From the NCBI RefSeq assembly GCF_013346935.1, contig NZ_JAAEEB010000002.1, positions 124,001 to 188,000 of the forward strand: a DNA stretch of 64,000 nt, given 5' to 3'. The notes under the pieces were generated by a model. The model worked only from the letters and a program-made list of their open reading frames with translations. It did not search any database and was not told where the DNA came from. This document shows positions 44,678-53,705 of this stretch, piece by piece (the stretch's first letter is position 1; each line of letters opens with the position of its first letter). The stretch is from Lactobacillus melliventris. Lineage in GTDB: Bacteria; Bacillota; Bacilli; Lactobacillales; Lactobacillaceae. Both the position numbers and the translations under genes were made by a program.

Positions 44678-44830
44678 ATGGCTAAAAAAGAGAAAAATGA
44701 TTCACGTGGAAAACGTATTGGGAAGTTCATTTTAACGACGGTTATCTATTGTGTCATTTTAATGGTGTTAATTTATTTATATCAATACAGTGGGCTGACT
44801 TCTGTTCACTTTATTTATAACGAATTTTAA
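44678..44830 (+). CDS. dltX: DltX, small membrane partner of D-alanylation
   Basis: 50 residues: basic N-terminus (MAKKEKNDSRGKRIGKF), one membrane segment (ILTTVIYCVILMVLIYLY), and the C-terminal motif GLTSVHFIYNEF, which matches the conserved FxYNEF end needed for teichoic-acid D-alanylation. It starts the dlt operon, 13 bp before dltA. The ribosome-binding site GAGAAAG is weak. Confidence 0.92.
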   Translation: MAKKEKNDSRGKRIGKFILTTVIYCVILMVLIYLYQYSGLTSVHFIYNEF

Positions 44831-44843
44831 GCTGGTACAAATC

Positions 44844-46358
44844 ATGATTGAAAATGTAATTAAAAAAATTGATGAAGTTGCTCAAGCGGATCCTGAACGT
44901 ATTGCCTATGACTATTTAAGTCAAACTAATACCTACGGTGATCTCAAAAAACGCTCAGATGAATGGGCTCATAAAATTGCTGGTTTAGGACTTTCACCGC
45001 AAAGTCCCGTTATGATCTGGGGCGGTCAGGACTTTGAAATGGTTGCCAGTTTCTTAGGCTGTGTCAAATCAGGTCACGCCTATATTCCTATTGCCAGTTA
45101 CTCTAATGCAGAACGAATAGTAATGATTCAGGAAGTTTCTCAATCTGAAGCAATTCTTGCAATTGATGATCTACCTGAAATTGATTTACCACCTATTAAA
45201 GTTGTACGTCCTAAAGATGTAGAAAAGGGAAATTATGAACCCAATCCTGAAAACTTTGTCCAAGGTGATGACAACTTTTACATTATTTTTACTTCAGGCA
45301 CTAGTGGCAAACCTAAAGGCGTACAGATTAGTCATAATAATCTGCTTAGCTTTATTAACTGGGAAATGACAGACTTTGATCTGCCCCAACATCCAGCATT
45401 TTTGTCTCAAGCACCGTATTCATTTGATCTTTCAGTGATGAGTCTTTATCCGGCTTTAGTTGGAGCAGGGAAGTTAGTGGCTCTGCCACATGAAGTGACG
45501 CAAAACTTTGCTCAATTATTCCAGACATTGCCTCAATTACAATTTAACGTTTGGGTTTCAACCCCGTCATTTGCGCAAATGTGTTTTTTGGATAAAACCT
45601 TCACTGCCAAGCAGCATCCCAGCTTGTCGCACTTTTTGTTCTGTGGTGAAGAATTGCCCCACAATGAAGTAGTAATGCTAAAAAAGAAATTTCCTCAGGC
45701 ACGCATTTTTAACACCTATGGACCTACCGAAACAACAGTTGCAGTCACCCAAGTGGAAATTACAGATGCAGTTTTACAGAAATATGACCGCTTGCCAATT
45801 GGCAAGGTTAAAGCGGACACCAAAATAACTATTGACAAAACTAAAGGTGATCAGCCTGATGAAGGTGAAATCATTATTACTGGCCCAAGTACATCTAAGG
45901 GTTATATGAATAATCCGGAGAAGACTGCTAAGGCTTTCTTTAAAAAGCCGGGTGACCAATATCTCAGTCATCGTTCAGGCGATGAAGGTTTCTTCGACCA
46001 GGACATGCTCTTTTATCGCGGGCGGATTGACTTCCAGATCAAATTCAACGGCTACCGCATCGAGCTGGAAGAAATCAACCATTATATCGGTATGAATAAA
46101 CTGGTTGATCATGGTGTAGCTGCACCTAAATATAATCAGGACCATACGGTTAAGCAGATTGTAGCGGAAATCAAACTCAAAGATGGTGTTAAAGAACAAT
46201 ATTCCGAAGCAGAAATTAGCAAAATGATTCGGAATGATTTAGCTAAGGATCTGATGCCATATATGATTCCGCAACGTTATGTTTACCGTGAAACATTACC
46301 AGTCTCACAAAATGGCAAAGTTGACATTAAGGCCGTCATTAAGGAGGTCAACGAGTAG
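44844..46358 (+). CDS. dltA: D-alanine:D-alanyl carrier protein ligase
   Basis: Activates D-Ala with ATP and loads it on DltC. 504 residues, adenylate-forming family: core A3 IIFTSGTSGKPKG (about 150), A5 FNTYGPTETT (about 295), A7 YRGRIDFQIKFNGYRIELEE, and A10 Lys in SQNGKVD at the end. The start codon follows dltX closely and its stop overlaps the dltB GTG. Confidence 0.97.
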   Translation: MIENVIKKIDEVAQADPERIAYDYLSQTNTYGDLKKRSDEWAHKIAGLGLSPQSPVMIWGGQDFEMVASFLGCVKSGHAYIPIASYSNAERIVMIQEVSQSEAILAIDDLPEIDLPPIKVVRPKDVEKGNYEPNPENFVQGDDNFYIIFTSGTSGKPKGVQISHNNLLSFINWEMTDFDLPQHPAFLSQAPYSFDLSVMSLYPALVGAGKLVALPHEVTQNFAQLFQTLPQLQFNVWVSTPSFAQMCFLDKTFTAKQHPSLSHFLFCGEELPHNEVVMLKKKFPQARIFNTYGPTETTVAVTQVEITDAVLQKYDRLPIGKVKADTKITIDKTKGDQPDEGEIIITGPSTSKGYMNNPEKTAKAFFKKPGDQYLSHRSGDEGFFDQDMLFYRGRIDFQIKFNGYRIELEEINHYIGMNKLVDHGVAAPKYNQDHTVKQIVAEIKLKDGVKEQYSEAEISKMIRNDLAKDLMPYMIPQRYVYRETLPVSQNGKVDIKAVIKEVNE

Positions 46359-47602
46359 TGAACTTTAACTTCATTAACTTACAGCCTTATTCCAATCCGC
46401 ATTACTTTGTGTATTTGATGATTGGCTTAATCCCCATTATCATCGGGCTGTATTGGGGGCATCGCTTCAAAATCTATGAAGTTGTGTTCTCGTTAGTTTT
46501 TTTATTTCTCATTTTTGATGGCGAAAAATGGCAACAGGGCGTTAGCCTGATCATTTATATTCTGTTTCAGCTCCTGGTTTCCTATGGCTATCTCTATTAT
46601 CGCAAGCGCCAAAACAGTTCAAATAAAACCTGGGTCTTTTACCTAGCGGTAATTTTAGCAATTGTGCCGCTGATTTTAGTCAAAGTGCAGACTGCTTTCC
46701 CGCAAGCTAAAATTCCAGGAGTCTTGGCCTTTCTGGGTATTTCCTATCTTACTTTCAAGACCGTGCAGGTTGTGATGGAAGTGCGTGATGGTGCTATTAA
46801 AGAACTTAATCTGGGAACGTATTTACGCTTTCTCTTGTTCTTTCCCACCATTTCCTCAGGCCCAATTGATCGCTATCGCAGATTTGCCAAGGAGTGTGAT
46901 GCTGTTCCTAAGCGTGAGCAATATTTAAATGACTTGGAACTTGCAACCCGTTACTTGTTTCAGGGCTTTCTCTATAAATTTGTTCTGGGCTGGTTCTTTG
47001 GTACATATTGGCTGCCGCGAATTACCAGGGCTGCCTTGATTACAGGTACTGCCAATGGCGGTTTAAAACTTTCTTGGTGGTTAGTGGCTTATATGTACTG
47101 CTACAGTATGTATTTGTTCTTTGACTTTGCCGGTTATTCCTTATTTGCCGTGTCAATTTCCTATTTTATGGGTATTCACACTCCAATGAACTTTAATAAG
47201 CCGTTTATTTCACAAAATATTAAAGAATTCTGGAACCGCTGGCACATGACTTTGTCCTTTTGGTTTCGGGACTACATCTACATGCGGTTTACCTTCTTCG
47301 CCATGAAGAAAAAGCTGTTCAAGAATCCTGTTCGGCTGTCACAAGCAGCATACTTGCTCTTGTTTCTGGTGATGGGTTTCTGGCACGGGCTGACCTGGTA
47401 TTATATTGTTTATGGATTGTTTCATGCTGTGGCCATTATCATCAATGATTGCTGGCTGCGGTTTAAGAAGAAGCACAAAGACAAATTGCCATCAAATAAA
47501 TACACCAAATGGCTGGCTATCTTTGTCACTTTCAATGTAGTTTGTTTTAGTTTCCTGATATTCTCAGGTTTTCTCAGTCAACTATGGTTTGGCTGGAAGT
47601 AA
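46358..47602 (+). CDS. dltB: D-alanyl transfer protein DltB (MBOAT family)
   Basis: Membrane O-acyltransferase that moves D-Ala from DltC across the membrane. 414 residues, about eleven membrane segments, with MBOAT motif EFWNRWHMTLSFWFRDYIY and the catalytic His in GFWHGLTWYY. GTG start overlaps the last base of dltA, and AAGGAGG lies upstream inside dltA. Confidence 0.97.
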   Translation: MNFNFINLQPYSNPHYFVYLMIGLIPIIIGLYWGHRFKIYEVVFSLVFLFLIFDGEKWQQGVSLIIYILFQLLVSYGYLYYRKRQNSSNKTWVFYLAVILAIVPLILVKVQTAFPQAKIPGVLAFLGISYLTFKTVQVVMEVRDGAIKELNLGTYLRFLLFFPTISSGPIDRYRRFAKECDAVPKREQYLNDLELATRYLFQGFLYKFVLGWFFGTYWLPRITRAALITGTANGGLKLSWWLVAYMYCYSMYLFFDFAGYSLFAVSISYFMGIHTPMNFNKPFISQNIKEFWNRWHMTLSFWFRDYIYMRFTFFAMKKKLFKNPVRLSQAAYLLLFLVMGFWHGLTWYYIVYGLFHAVAIIINDCWLRFKKKHKDKLPSNKYTKWLAIFVTFNVVCFSFLIFSGFLSQLWFGWK

Positions 47603-47632
47603 GCAAGAATTTTATCTAAGGAGTTTTTTACA

Positions 47633-47872
47633 ATGGATACCAAAAAAGAAGTTTTAGCAATTTTACAAGATTTAACTGGTGAAGATTTAGCAGACAGAAT
47701 GGATGAAAATATTTTTGCCAACGGCTTAATGGATTCAATGGCTAGTGTCCAAATGCTATTAAATTTACAGGAAAAATTTCAAATTGATGTACCAGTTTCT
47801 GAATTTGATAGAAACGAATGGGATACGCCTAATAAAATTGTGGCAAAGGTGGAAAATTTAGAAAATGAGTAA
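47633..47872 (+). CDS. dltC: D-alanyl carrier protein
   Basis: 79-residue acyl carrier. The phosphopantetheine attachment site is Ser35 in [10 protein letters not shown]. Acidic throughout, as usual. AAGGAG lies before the ATG; its 3' end overlaps dltD by 8 bp. Confidence 0.97.
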   Translation: MDTKKEVLAILQDLTGEDLADRMDENIFANGLMDSMASVQMLLNLQEKFQIDVPVSEFDRNEWDTPNKIVAKVENLENE

Positions 47873-49172
47873 CAAACGCCGGCTGTGGCAGATATTTGGC
47901 CCAGTGCTCTGCGCCGCCATCTTGTTACTGGTTATCTTTTTAATGCCGTGGGAGCGGACATTTTCGCAAGGTGCCATTTATCAAGCAGCTAATTCCCAGA
48001 CCACGACCATTTTTAAAGGCTCTTTGATGAAACAGGATGCCTTTAAAGATGACTACGTGCCTTTTTACGGGTCAAGTGAACTGTCACGACTTGATCCCCT
48101 GCACCCGAGTGTAATTGCGCAAAAATATCACCGCGATTACCGGCCGTTTTTGTTAGGTGGCCCGGGTAGCCAGTCTTTGGCACATTTTTTAGAGATGCAG
48201 GGCACGTCAAAACAGCTTAAGGGTAAAAAAGCCGTGGTGATTGTTTCACCGCAATGGTTTACCAAGAAGGGGCAAAATCCAGATGCTTTTGCCTTGTATT
48301 ATTCACCGCTGCAGGCCTGCAATTTTCTCTTAAACATCAAGAAAACCAGTATAACTAACCGCTATGCGGCTAAACGTTTCTTGCAGATGCCGGAAGTGAA
48401 AGGCGTTATTAAGCTGGGAATGAGAAGAGCTGCCCGAGGAGAGCAGCTGACCGGGTTTCAACGTTTCTACTTGGAGAACCAGCGGCGCATACTTAACAAT
48501 GAAGACAAGTTCTTTAGTACCTTTCAATTACGAGACCGCATCAAAAAGATCAATAAGCAGGCTAAACTTTTGCCGGCTACTTATTCAGTCAAGGCCTTAG
48601 ACCGGGTAGCAAGTGAGCAGGCTGAACTTAACACTAATTCTAATAGCTTTGGTATTAATAACCGCTTTTTTAAGCGGCGCTTGAATAAACGTTTATTGGT
48701 TAAATTGAAGGGCAGTCAACGGCACTTTAACTACACTAAATCAGTAGAATACAGTGATTTTGAACTGATGTTGCACCAGTTTGCCAAGCAACATACCAAT
48801 GTGTTATTCATTATCCCACCGATCAATGAAAAGTGGTCTAATTATACGGGCTTATCGCAGGAAATGTATCAAAAGGCCGTTTCCAAGATTAAGTATCAGC
48901 TGGCCAGTCAGGGCTTTGATAACATCACCGATTTGTCTAAGCGCGGCGGTGAACAGTACTTCATGGAAGATACGATTCACCTAGGTTGGCGCGGCTGGGT
49001 AGCAGTCGACCGGGCAGTAAAGCCGTTTATGGCGCAAGCTAATGTACCGCATAACTATAATATTCATAACTATTTTTATAGTAAAAAGTGGCAAAAAAAG
49101 CCGTACCAGATTAGTTTAACAAATGAAAATCCGGTAAATGGCACTTCAAAAGAATCTTTAAAAGGAAAATAG
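47865..49172 (+). CDS. dltD: DltD, D-alanylation protein
   Basis: 435 residues: N-terminal membrane anchor (residues 9-26), then an extracellular SGNH-like domain with [12 protein letters not shown] (catalytic Ser), and [10 protein letters not shown] near the C-terminus (Asp and His). It delivers D-Ala to lipoteichoic acid outside the membrane. GC content and codon use rise slightly in dltB-dltD compared with dltA. Overlaps dltC by 8 bp and the next gene by one base. Confidence 0.96.
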   Translation: MSNKRRLWQIFGPVLCAAILLLVIFLMPWERTFSQGAIYQAANSQTTTIFKGSLMKQDAFKDDYVPFYGSSELSRLDPLHPSVIAQKYHRDYRPFLLGGPGSQSLAHFLEMQGTSKQLKGKKAVVIVSPQWFTKKGQNPDAFALYYSPLQACNFLLNIKKTSITNRYAAKRFLQMPEVKGVIKLGMRRAARGEQLTGFQRFYLENQRRILNNEDKFFSTFQLRDRIKKINKQAKLLPATYSVKALDRVASEQAELNTNSNSFGINNRFFKRRLNKRLLVKLKGSQRHFNYTKSVEYSDFELMLHQFAKQHTNVLFIIPPINEKWSNYTGLSQEMYQKAVSKIKYQLASQGFDNITDLSKRGGEQYFMEDTIHLGWRGWVAVDRAVKPFMAQANVPHNYNIHNYFYSKKWQKKPYQISLTNENPVNGTSKESLKGK

Positions 49173-50146
49173 TGCGCCAGCAAATTGATGCTCTCAGAAT
49201 AAAGGGCTCAATTCTAGTCATTAAAAATGACAAGATAATGCTTAACTATGCTTTAGGCAATAACACTGACACTAGTTATCTAATTAATTCAGTACAAAAA
49301 TCCATGACTGCCGCAATTATCATGCACCTAGTGCAAGAGGGCAAGTTAAGTTTGCAGGATAAATTAAGTAAATTTTATCCGCAAATTGCTGGAGCGAAGA
49401 AGGTTAAGCTGAAAAACCTGCTGGCAATGACCGCTGGTCTTGATCTTAAACCAGGGGCAAGACTGGGACAAAAGCATTTTGTTTCGGATAATGATAATAT
49501 CCAACATGATGCGGTTAACACTATTTTTGAGCCCGCCTTGTTAAATAAGTGGCACTATAGCTCGCTAAATTATGTTTACTTGTGCGGTATTATGAGTAAA
49601 ATAACGGGCCAAAGCTATGAGCAGTTATTCCGCGACACCTATGTCAGACCATTAAAGTTGAAACAAACAGAATTTTTGTGGTCAAAGCCGGGCAAAATTA
49701 TTGCTAGTCATTTGGTACCGGGTATGATTTATCGCAAAGGCCGCTATGATGTAGTTAAGCATAAAGCAGCCCTAAGGGATGCTCATAGTGAGTTAGGTGC
49801 TGGTTCAGTAGTAATGTCAAATCATGATTTGGCTAAAGTAATACGATATCTGCTGACTGGTAGTTTACTAACCCGCAGGAGCCGCAAATTGCTATACCAA
49901 GCGGCCCCTCCGGCCTATTATAATGGTGGCTTTTATAACAATATTAAGCTGAAAACCAAAACGGCTAATGGAGCCGGACAGGGCTATTATACTTTCATGC
50001 GTAGCACTAATAATGCCAAAACCATTCTGATTATTCAGTCTAATAAAACTCGTGAAGGTCGATTTGGCCGACTAAAAGGGCAAATAAATCAAATTATGTT
50101 GGAACTGCTTGGCCGTAAGGCTTACAGTGCAAATATAATTGGCTAA
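49172..50146 (+). CDS. Serine beta-lactamase-like hydrolase in the dlt operon
   Basis: 324 residues, GTG start overlapping the dltD stop by one base. Beta-lactamase/PBP4-type fold: SVQK (Ser40-Lys43) and GKLSLQDKLSKFYP. The second motif reads WHYSSLNY where YSN is usual. No signal peptide or membrane anchor: the frame upstream soon meets a stop and is not hydrophobic. In L. plantarum a related enzyme of this locus, DltE, removes D-Ala from lipoteichoic acid, but it acts outside the cell. So this may be a relative that lost its export signal, or a degenerate copy. Confidence 0.8.
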   Translation: MRQQIDALRIKGSILVIKNDKIMLNYALGNNTDTSYLINSVQKSMTAAIIMHLVQEGKLSLQDKLSKFYPQIAGAKKVKLKNLLAMTAGLDLKPGARLGQKHFVSDNDNIQHDAVNTIFEPALLNKWHYSSLNYVYLCGIMSKITGQSYEQLFRDTYVRPLKLKQTEFLWSKPGKIIASHLVPGMIYRKGRYDVVKHKAALRDAHSELGAGSVVMSNHDLAKVIRYLLTGSLLTRRSRKLLYQAAPPAYYNGGFYNNIKLKTKTANGAGQGYYTFMRSTNNAKTILIIQSNKTREGRFGRLKGQINQIMLELLGRKAYSANIIG

Positions 50147-50273
50147 AACTTGTTTTTTGGTTAATTGCATGCTAAAATTCTGTTGTGTCGCCATAGGGAA
50201 GTAATCATTTTCTCCGGTAGCGAAAATGTAAATTTCTATATGTGGTCAGTAGTGGTGACACAAACACTGTGTG

Positions 50274-50311
50274 AGCTTAGTTCCGATGTTGGTGGAACTA
50301 GGCTTTTTTTG
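50274..50311 (+). terminator. Terminator after the dlt operon
   Basis: AGCTTAGTTCC pairs with GGAACTAGGCT, followed by seven T. The 130 bp between it and the operon end show no structure I recognise. Confidence 0.8.
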
Positions 50312-50382
50312 TCTTTTCTTTGCTACGTAACATTATTCGAGAGTAAAATGTAATTAGTATATACTAGATAAGGAGATAAGTT

Positions 50383-51090
50383 ATGAACAGAGCAGAACTG
50401 AAACTAGAAGCTAGAAATCAGCTTCGTCATAACTGGGGCTGGGCAGTTAGTATTGGTATCGTAATGACGCTATTTGTCGGCTTCTTTTTTGCTGCACCAG
50501 TAGTAAATGGTTCACTTAAGACTGCCAATAATGTAAATGATGTCATGGGAACTGGCTCAATTGATTCACTGTTTAAGCCTGCATTTTGGGCAGGACAAAT
50601 AGGACCTGATAATGGTTTAACTTTTATTGGTAGTTTTTTCATGTTGAGCATGGTGATAACATTTTTGCATTTTGCTCGCGGAGAAAGGCTAAGCTTTTTT
50701 AAGGGAATTTTTTCTACTTTTACTGATGGCCGTTTTATTCCAGAATTTCTAAATTTTCTTTTTAGCTCTATTTTTCAATTTTTATGGACTTTATTATTAT
50801 TCATTCCCGGGTTAATTAAATCCTATTCTTATGCTATGACGCCATATATTGTTAATGATTTGGTGGAAAGTGGACAAGAGGTACATGCCACAACAGCAAT
50901 TACTGCAAGCCGTCAGCTGATGGCTGGTCATAAGTGGGAATTGTTCGTACTTAATTTAAGCTTTATTGGCTGGTATCTATTATGTCTTATTACTTTAGGT
51001 ATTGGGTTTATTTGGCTGATTCCTTATGAACAAACAACTAAAGCTAACTTTTACCGTCAATTGGCGGGAGATCATTATTTAAAAAAGTAA
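50383..51090 (+). CDS. DUF975-family integral membrane protein
   Basis: 235 residues, five to six membrane segments, start MNRAELKLEARNQLRHNWGWA, typical of DUF975. It contains LLLFIPGLIKSYSYAMTPYI and a late TASRQLMAGHKWELF stretch. Function unknown. AAGGAG 9 nt before the ATG; followed by a bidirectional terminator. Confidence 0.88.
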   Translation: MNRAELKLEARNQLRHNWGWAVSIGIVMTLFVGFFFAAPVVNGSLKTANNVNDVMGTGSIDSLFKPAFWAGQIGPDNGLTFIGSFFMLSMVITFLHFARGERLSFFKGIFSTFTDGRFIPEFLNFLFSSIFQFLWTLLLFIPGLIKSYSYAMTPYIVNDLVESGQEVHATTAITASRQLMAGHKWELFVLNLSFIGWYLLCLITLGIGFIWLIPYEQTTKANFYRQLAGDHYLKK

Positions 51091-51100
51091 ATTGGTAACA

Positions 51101-51147
51101 AACTAAAAGAGCAAGGCAATAGCTGTCTTGCTCTTTTAGTTTTGTTT
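51101..51147. terminator. Bidirectional terminator
   Basis: Perfect 15-bp arms: AACTAAAAGAGCAAG and CTTGCTCTTTTAGTT. It serves the converging DUF975 gene and the 77-residue gene. Confidence 0.92.
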
Positions 51148-51156
51148 TAAGAAAGT

Positions 51157-51390
51157 TTAGTATTTATTTAAATCCTCAATACTTTCCTGAAACCATTTTC
51201 CCGCATACGCAGAATTGAAATTATCGGTTTTTTTAAGCGCATCTTTGATTTGGCTGGAACTTAAGTGATCTAATAAATATAGTTTTAATGCCTTATTGAT
51301 TAGGTCATTAAATTCTGTATCAGTAGTTTCTAAATATTTATCTGTTAGTTTTGCCACTTTTTCAGTTAATTCGATTTTCTTTCTGCTCAT
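51157..51390 (-). CDS. Small hypothetical protein (possibly ribbon-helix-helix)
   Basis: 77 residues; short strand-like start MSRKKIELTEKVAKLTDKYL followed by two helices and a Trp-containing acidic end. The start resembles ribbon-helix-helix antitoxins, but no toxin gene is adjacent. Ribosome-binding site GAGGCG before the ATG. Function not established. Confidence 0.65.
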   Translation of the reverse strand: MSRKKIELTEKVAKLTDKYLETTDTEFNDLINKALKLYLLDHLSSSQIKDALKKTDNFNSAYAGKWFQESIEDLNKY

Positions 51391-51538
51391 GTTCTCGCCT
51401 CTTAAAATACAATTTCATTATACCATTTTATTCATAACTAATAATAAAAAAGATAATGGGTGATAAAAATGGCTCGCATTAAAAAATTAGAGTATTATTT
51501 TCTTTTAAATATAATAACTAAAAATAAGGTTTGAAATA

Positions 51539-52834
51539 ATGACAAAATTTACTATCAATTTTATAGCTCGCCTGCAGGAATTTTCTTTTTTTCGTGCAAC
51601 AAGACGAACTATGGCAATGTTAATGCCAATTGCTGTAGTTGGCTCCTATTTTAAGCTTTTAGGTGATTTGATCTTTACACCTAACGGATTAATCTATAAT
51701 ATTTTCAATTTGGACAAAGTTTTATCAGATCACATTTGGTATGGTGGCTCTTTTGTGTGCCGGGGAATGGTAGAAATTACTTTTGGCGTATTTGGCGTCT
51801 ATGCTAGTTATTTTATGGCTCGTTACACCGCACGCCTTTACCATAAGGACTCAACCATGGCAGGTCTAACAGCAGTCTTAATAATGCTTTTTTGTTCATA
51901 TGCTTCCAGTAGTGGCCGTAATGCTCGTATGCCTTTTACAGCCAGTTTGTTACAAATTAATGCAGTTTTTATTGCCTTAATTGTAGGATACTGTGTGGGC
52001 CAAATATTTCATTTATTAGGGAAAGACTTTTCTTACGTTGAATATGAGGGCACAAAAGTAATTCAAAAAAGAGCAGGGGATGCCGTTTTACCCAGCGCTG
52101 TTTCATTATTATTAGGTGTTTTTTTAGGCATTTTAATTTATGAATTACAGCTTAAATTACTTAATTCCGCCAGTTTTAATGAAATTGTCAGCAGGGTCCA
52201 GACTACTAATAACTTTGGCGAGGTGCTGTTATTGACAACCGTAATTACTTTTTTGGATTGGCTTGGAATTGGGTACCCATTGCGCTCTCTAACAGGAATG
52301 GTAAATAACGCCTTTACTGCAGAAAATTTAACATATACATTAAAACACGGTAATTCTTGGAATGTGCCGTATAAATACCTAGGCAGCTCACTTATTAACA
52401 GTTACGGCATAATGGGCGATGCCAGCGTTGTTTTGGCTGTTATTGTGTTACTACTTATCAGAAGAGATAACAGGGAAAACGAAATAAATGCTAAAATTAA
52501 CTTGTTGCCTGCTGCTTTTGGTTCAAGCCTGGGGTTTGCAGTTGGCTTACCTTTAATTTTAAATCCTGTTTTTATATTACCTAGTATTTTAATTCCTCTT
52601 ATTAATATGACAATAGCAGTAGCAGCTATTAGTTTACACATTATTCCAGTTTGCGTTTACCAGAATTTAAAGGGGACTCCTGGTTTATTAGTTTCATTTT
52701 TTGGCACTAACGGTAACTGGGCGGCGCTGTTCTTTACACTATTGTTGTTCTTATTAGATATCTTTTTATTGCTACCTGTAATTAAAATTAATGAAAAGAT
52801 AGAATTGAGAATTAAAAATCAGGAGAGGGAATAA
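51539..52834 (+). CDS. PTS EIIC, lactose/cellobiose (CelB) type, orphan
   Basis: 431 residues, about ten membrane segments. The EIIC pattern is seen at the start (FSFFRATRRTMAMLMPIAVVG) and in GLPLILNPVFILPSILIPLINM. The family's conserved NEP stretch before the GLPLxxNP region is not seen in standard form. No EIIA or EIIB lies nearby. It begins a three-gene operon with a DUF915 hydrolase (4-bp gap) and a UvrA2. Confidence 0.8.
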   Translation: MTKFTINFIARLQEFSFFRATRRTMAMLMPIAVVGSYFKLLGDLIFTPNGLIYNIFNLDKVLSDHIWYGGSFVCRGMVEITFGVFGVYASYFMARYTARLYHKDSTMAGLTAVLIMLFCSYASSSGRNARMPFTASLLQINAVFIALIVGYCVGQIFHLLGKDFSYVEYEGTKVIQKRAGDAVLPSAVSLLLGVFLGILIYELQLKLLNSASFNEIVSRVQTTNNFGEVLLLTTVITFLDWLGIGYPLRSLTGMVNNAFTAENLTYTLKHGNSWNVPYKYLGSSLINSYGIMGDASVVLAVIVLLLIRRDNRENEINAKINLLPAAFGSSLGFAVGLPLILNPVFILPSILIPLINMTIAVAAISLHIIPVCVYQNLKGTPGLLVSFFGTNGNWAALFFTLLLFLLDIFLLLPVIKINEKIELRIKNQERE

Positions 52835-52838
52835 TAAA

Positions 52839-53705
52839 ATGCATAAAAATCCTAACTATAAATGGTTAATCCTGGTTATTATTATTATCATTATGCTTGC
52901 TGTTCCCAGCTTCTTTTGGATGAAAAAAGATAATAAATCGCGAGCAGAACTCAGCAAATCGCTTCTTTCACCTGTAATTATGGTTCCGGGTTCAAGTGCT
53001 ACTACCGAGCGCTTTAACCAGTTAATTGATGAACTTAATAAAACGACACTTAACCAGCATAGTGTAATAAAAATTAGAGTTTCACGTGAAGCAAAATTGA
53101 CTTATAGTGGCTCTATAGGTAAAAATGACTTGGAGCCCTTCATTATTATTGGATTTGATAACAATAAAGACGGCTATTCCAATATTAAAAAACAAGCTAA
53201 GTGGCTGAATGTAGCATTTGAGTCGTTAATTCAAAATTATAAGTTCAATAATTTTAAGGCGTTTGGTCATTCTAACGGCGGTTTAATTTGGACTTACTGG
53301 CTGGAACACTATTATTCTGAGTATTCAAACGATATCAAAATAAAGAAATTAATGACTTTAGGTACACCATATAATTTTACTGAAAATAACATTAATAACA
53401 GAACGCAAATGCTGGCTGATTTTATTAAAAAGCGTTCAGCATTGCCAACCAATCTAAAAGTTTATTCTCTTTCTGGTGGTAAAAACTACGAATCTGATGG
53501 TATTGTACCTGAATCAAGTGTAGCTGCAGGTAAATTTATTTTTCAAAAACAAGTAAAAAACTATACTGCAATAACAGTTACGGGTGAAAAGGCAGACCAC
53601 TCTGATTTGCCGCAGAACAAGCAAGTAATTCAGGCAATTCGGCAGTACTTATTAAAGAAACCAGAAAAGCCGTTAAAACCGGCTAAAAGAAAGGGCAATC
53701 ATTAA
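52839..53705 (+). CDS. DUF915-family alpha/beta hydrolase, membrane-anchored
   Basis: 288 residues: N-terminal membrane anchor (about 9-27), then VMVPGSSATTERFNQLIDEL (oxyanion region), nucleophile elbow GHSNGGL, LGTPYNF, and a late SDGIVPESS and DHSDLP (Asp/His). Probably an extracellular esterase/lipase-like enzyme. A 14/16 parS-like sequence lies inside at 53078-53093. Stop codon overlaps the following uvrA2 start by one base. Confidence 0.87.
   Translation: MHKNPNYKWLILVIIIIIMLAVPSFFWMKKDNKSRAELSKSLLSPVIMVPGSSATTERFNQLIDELNKTTLNQHSVIKIRVSREAKLTYSGSIGKNDLEPFIIIGFDNNKDGYSNIKKQAKWLNVAFESLIQNYKFNNFKAFGHSNGGLIWTYWLEHYYSEYSNDIKIKKLMTLGTPYNFTENNINNRTQMLADFIKKRSALPTNLKVYSLSGGKNYESDGIVPESSVAAGKFIFQKQVKNYTAITVTGEKADHSDLPQNKQVIQAIRQYLLKKPEKPLKPAKRKGNH

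Noticed and set aside
44697..44712. CACGTG-containing sequence TGATTCACGTGGAAAA as a parS site
   Set aside because: Three mismatches to the consensus and located within the coding region of dltX; treated as chance. The CACGTG at about 59485 in ilvE is even weaker.
50200..50311. Possible T-box or riboswitch before the DUF975 gene (GGTGGAAC near a terminator)
   Set aside because: The GGAAC lies in the 3' arm of the terminator and the full T-box AGGGTGGnACCGCG is absent; it reads as the plain terminator of the dlt operon.
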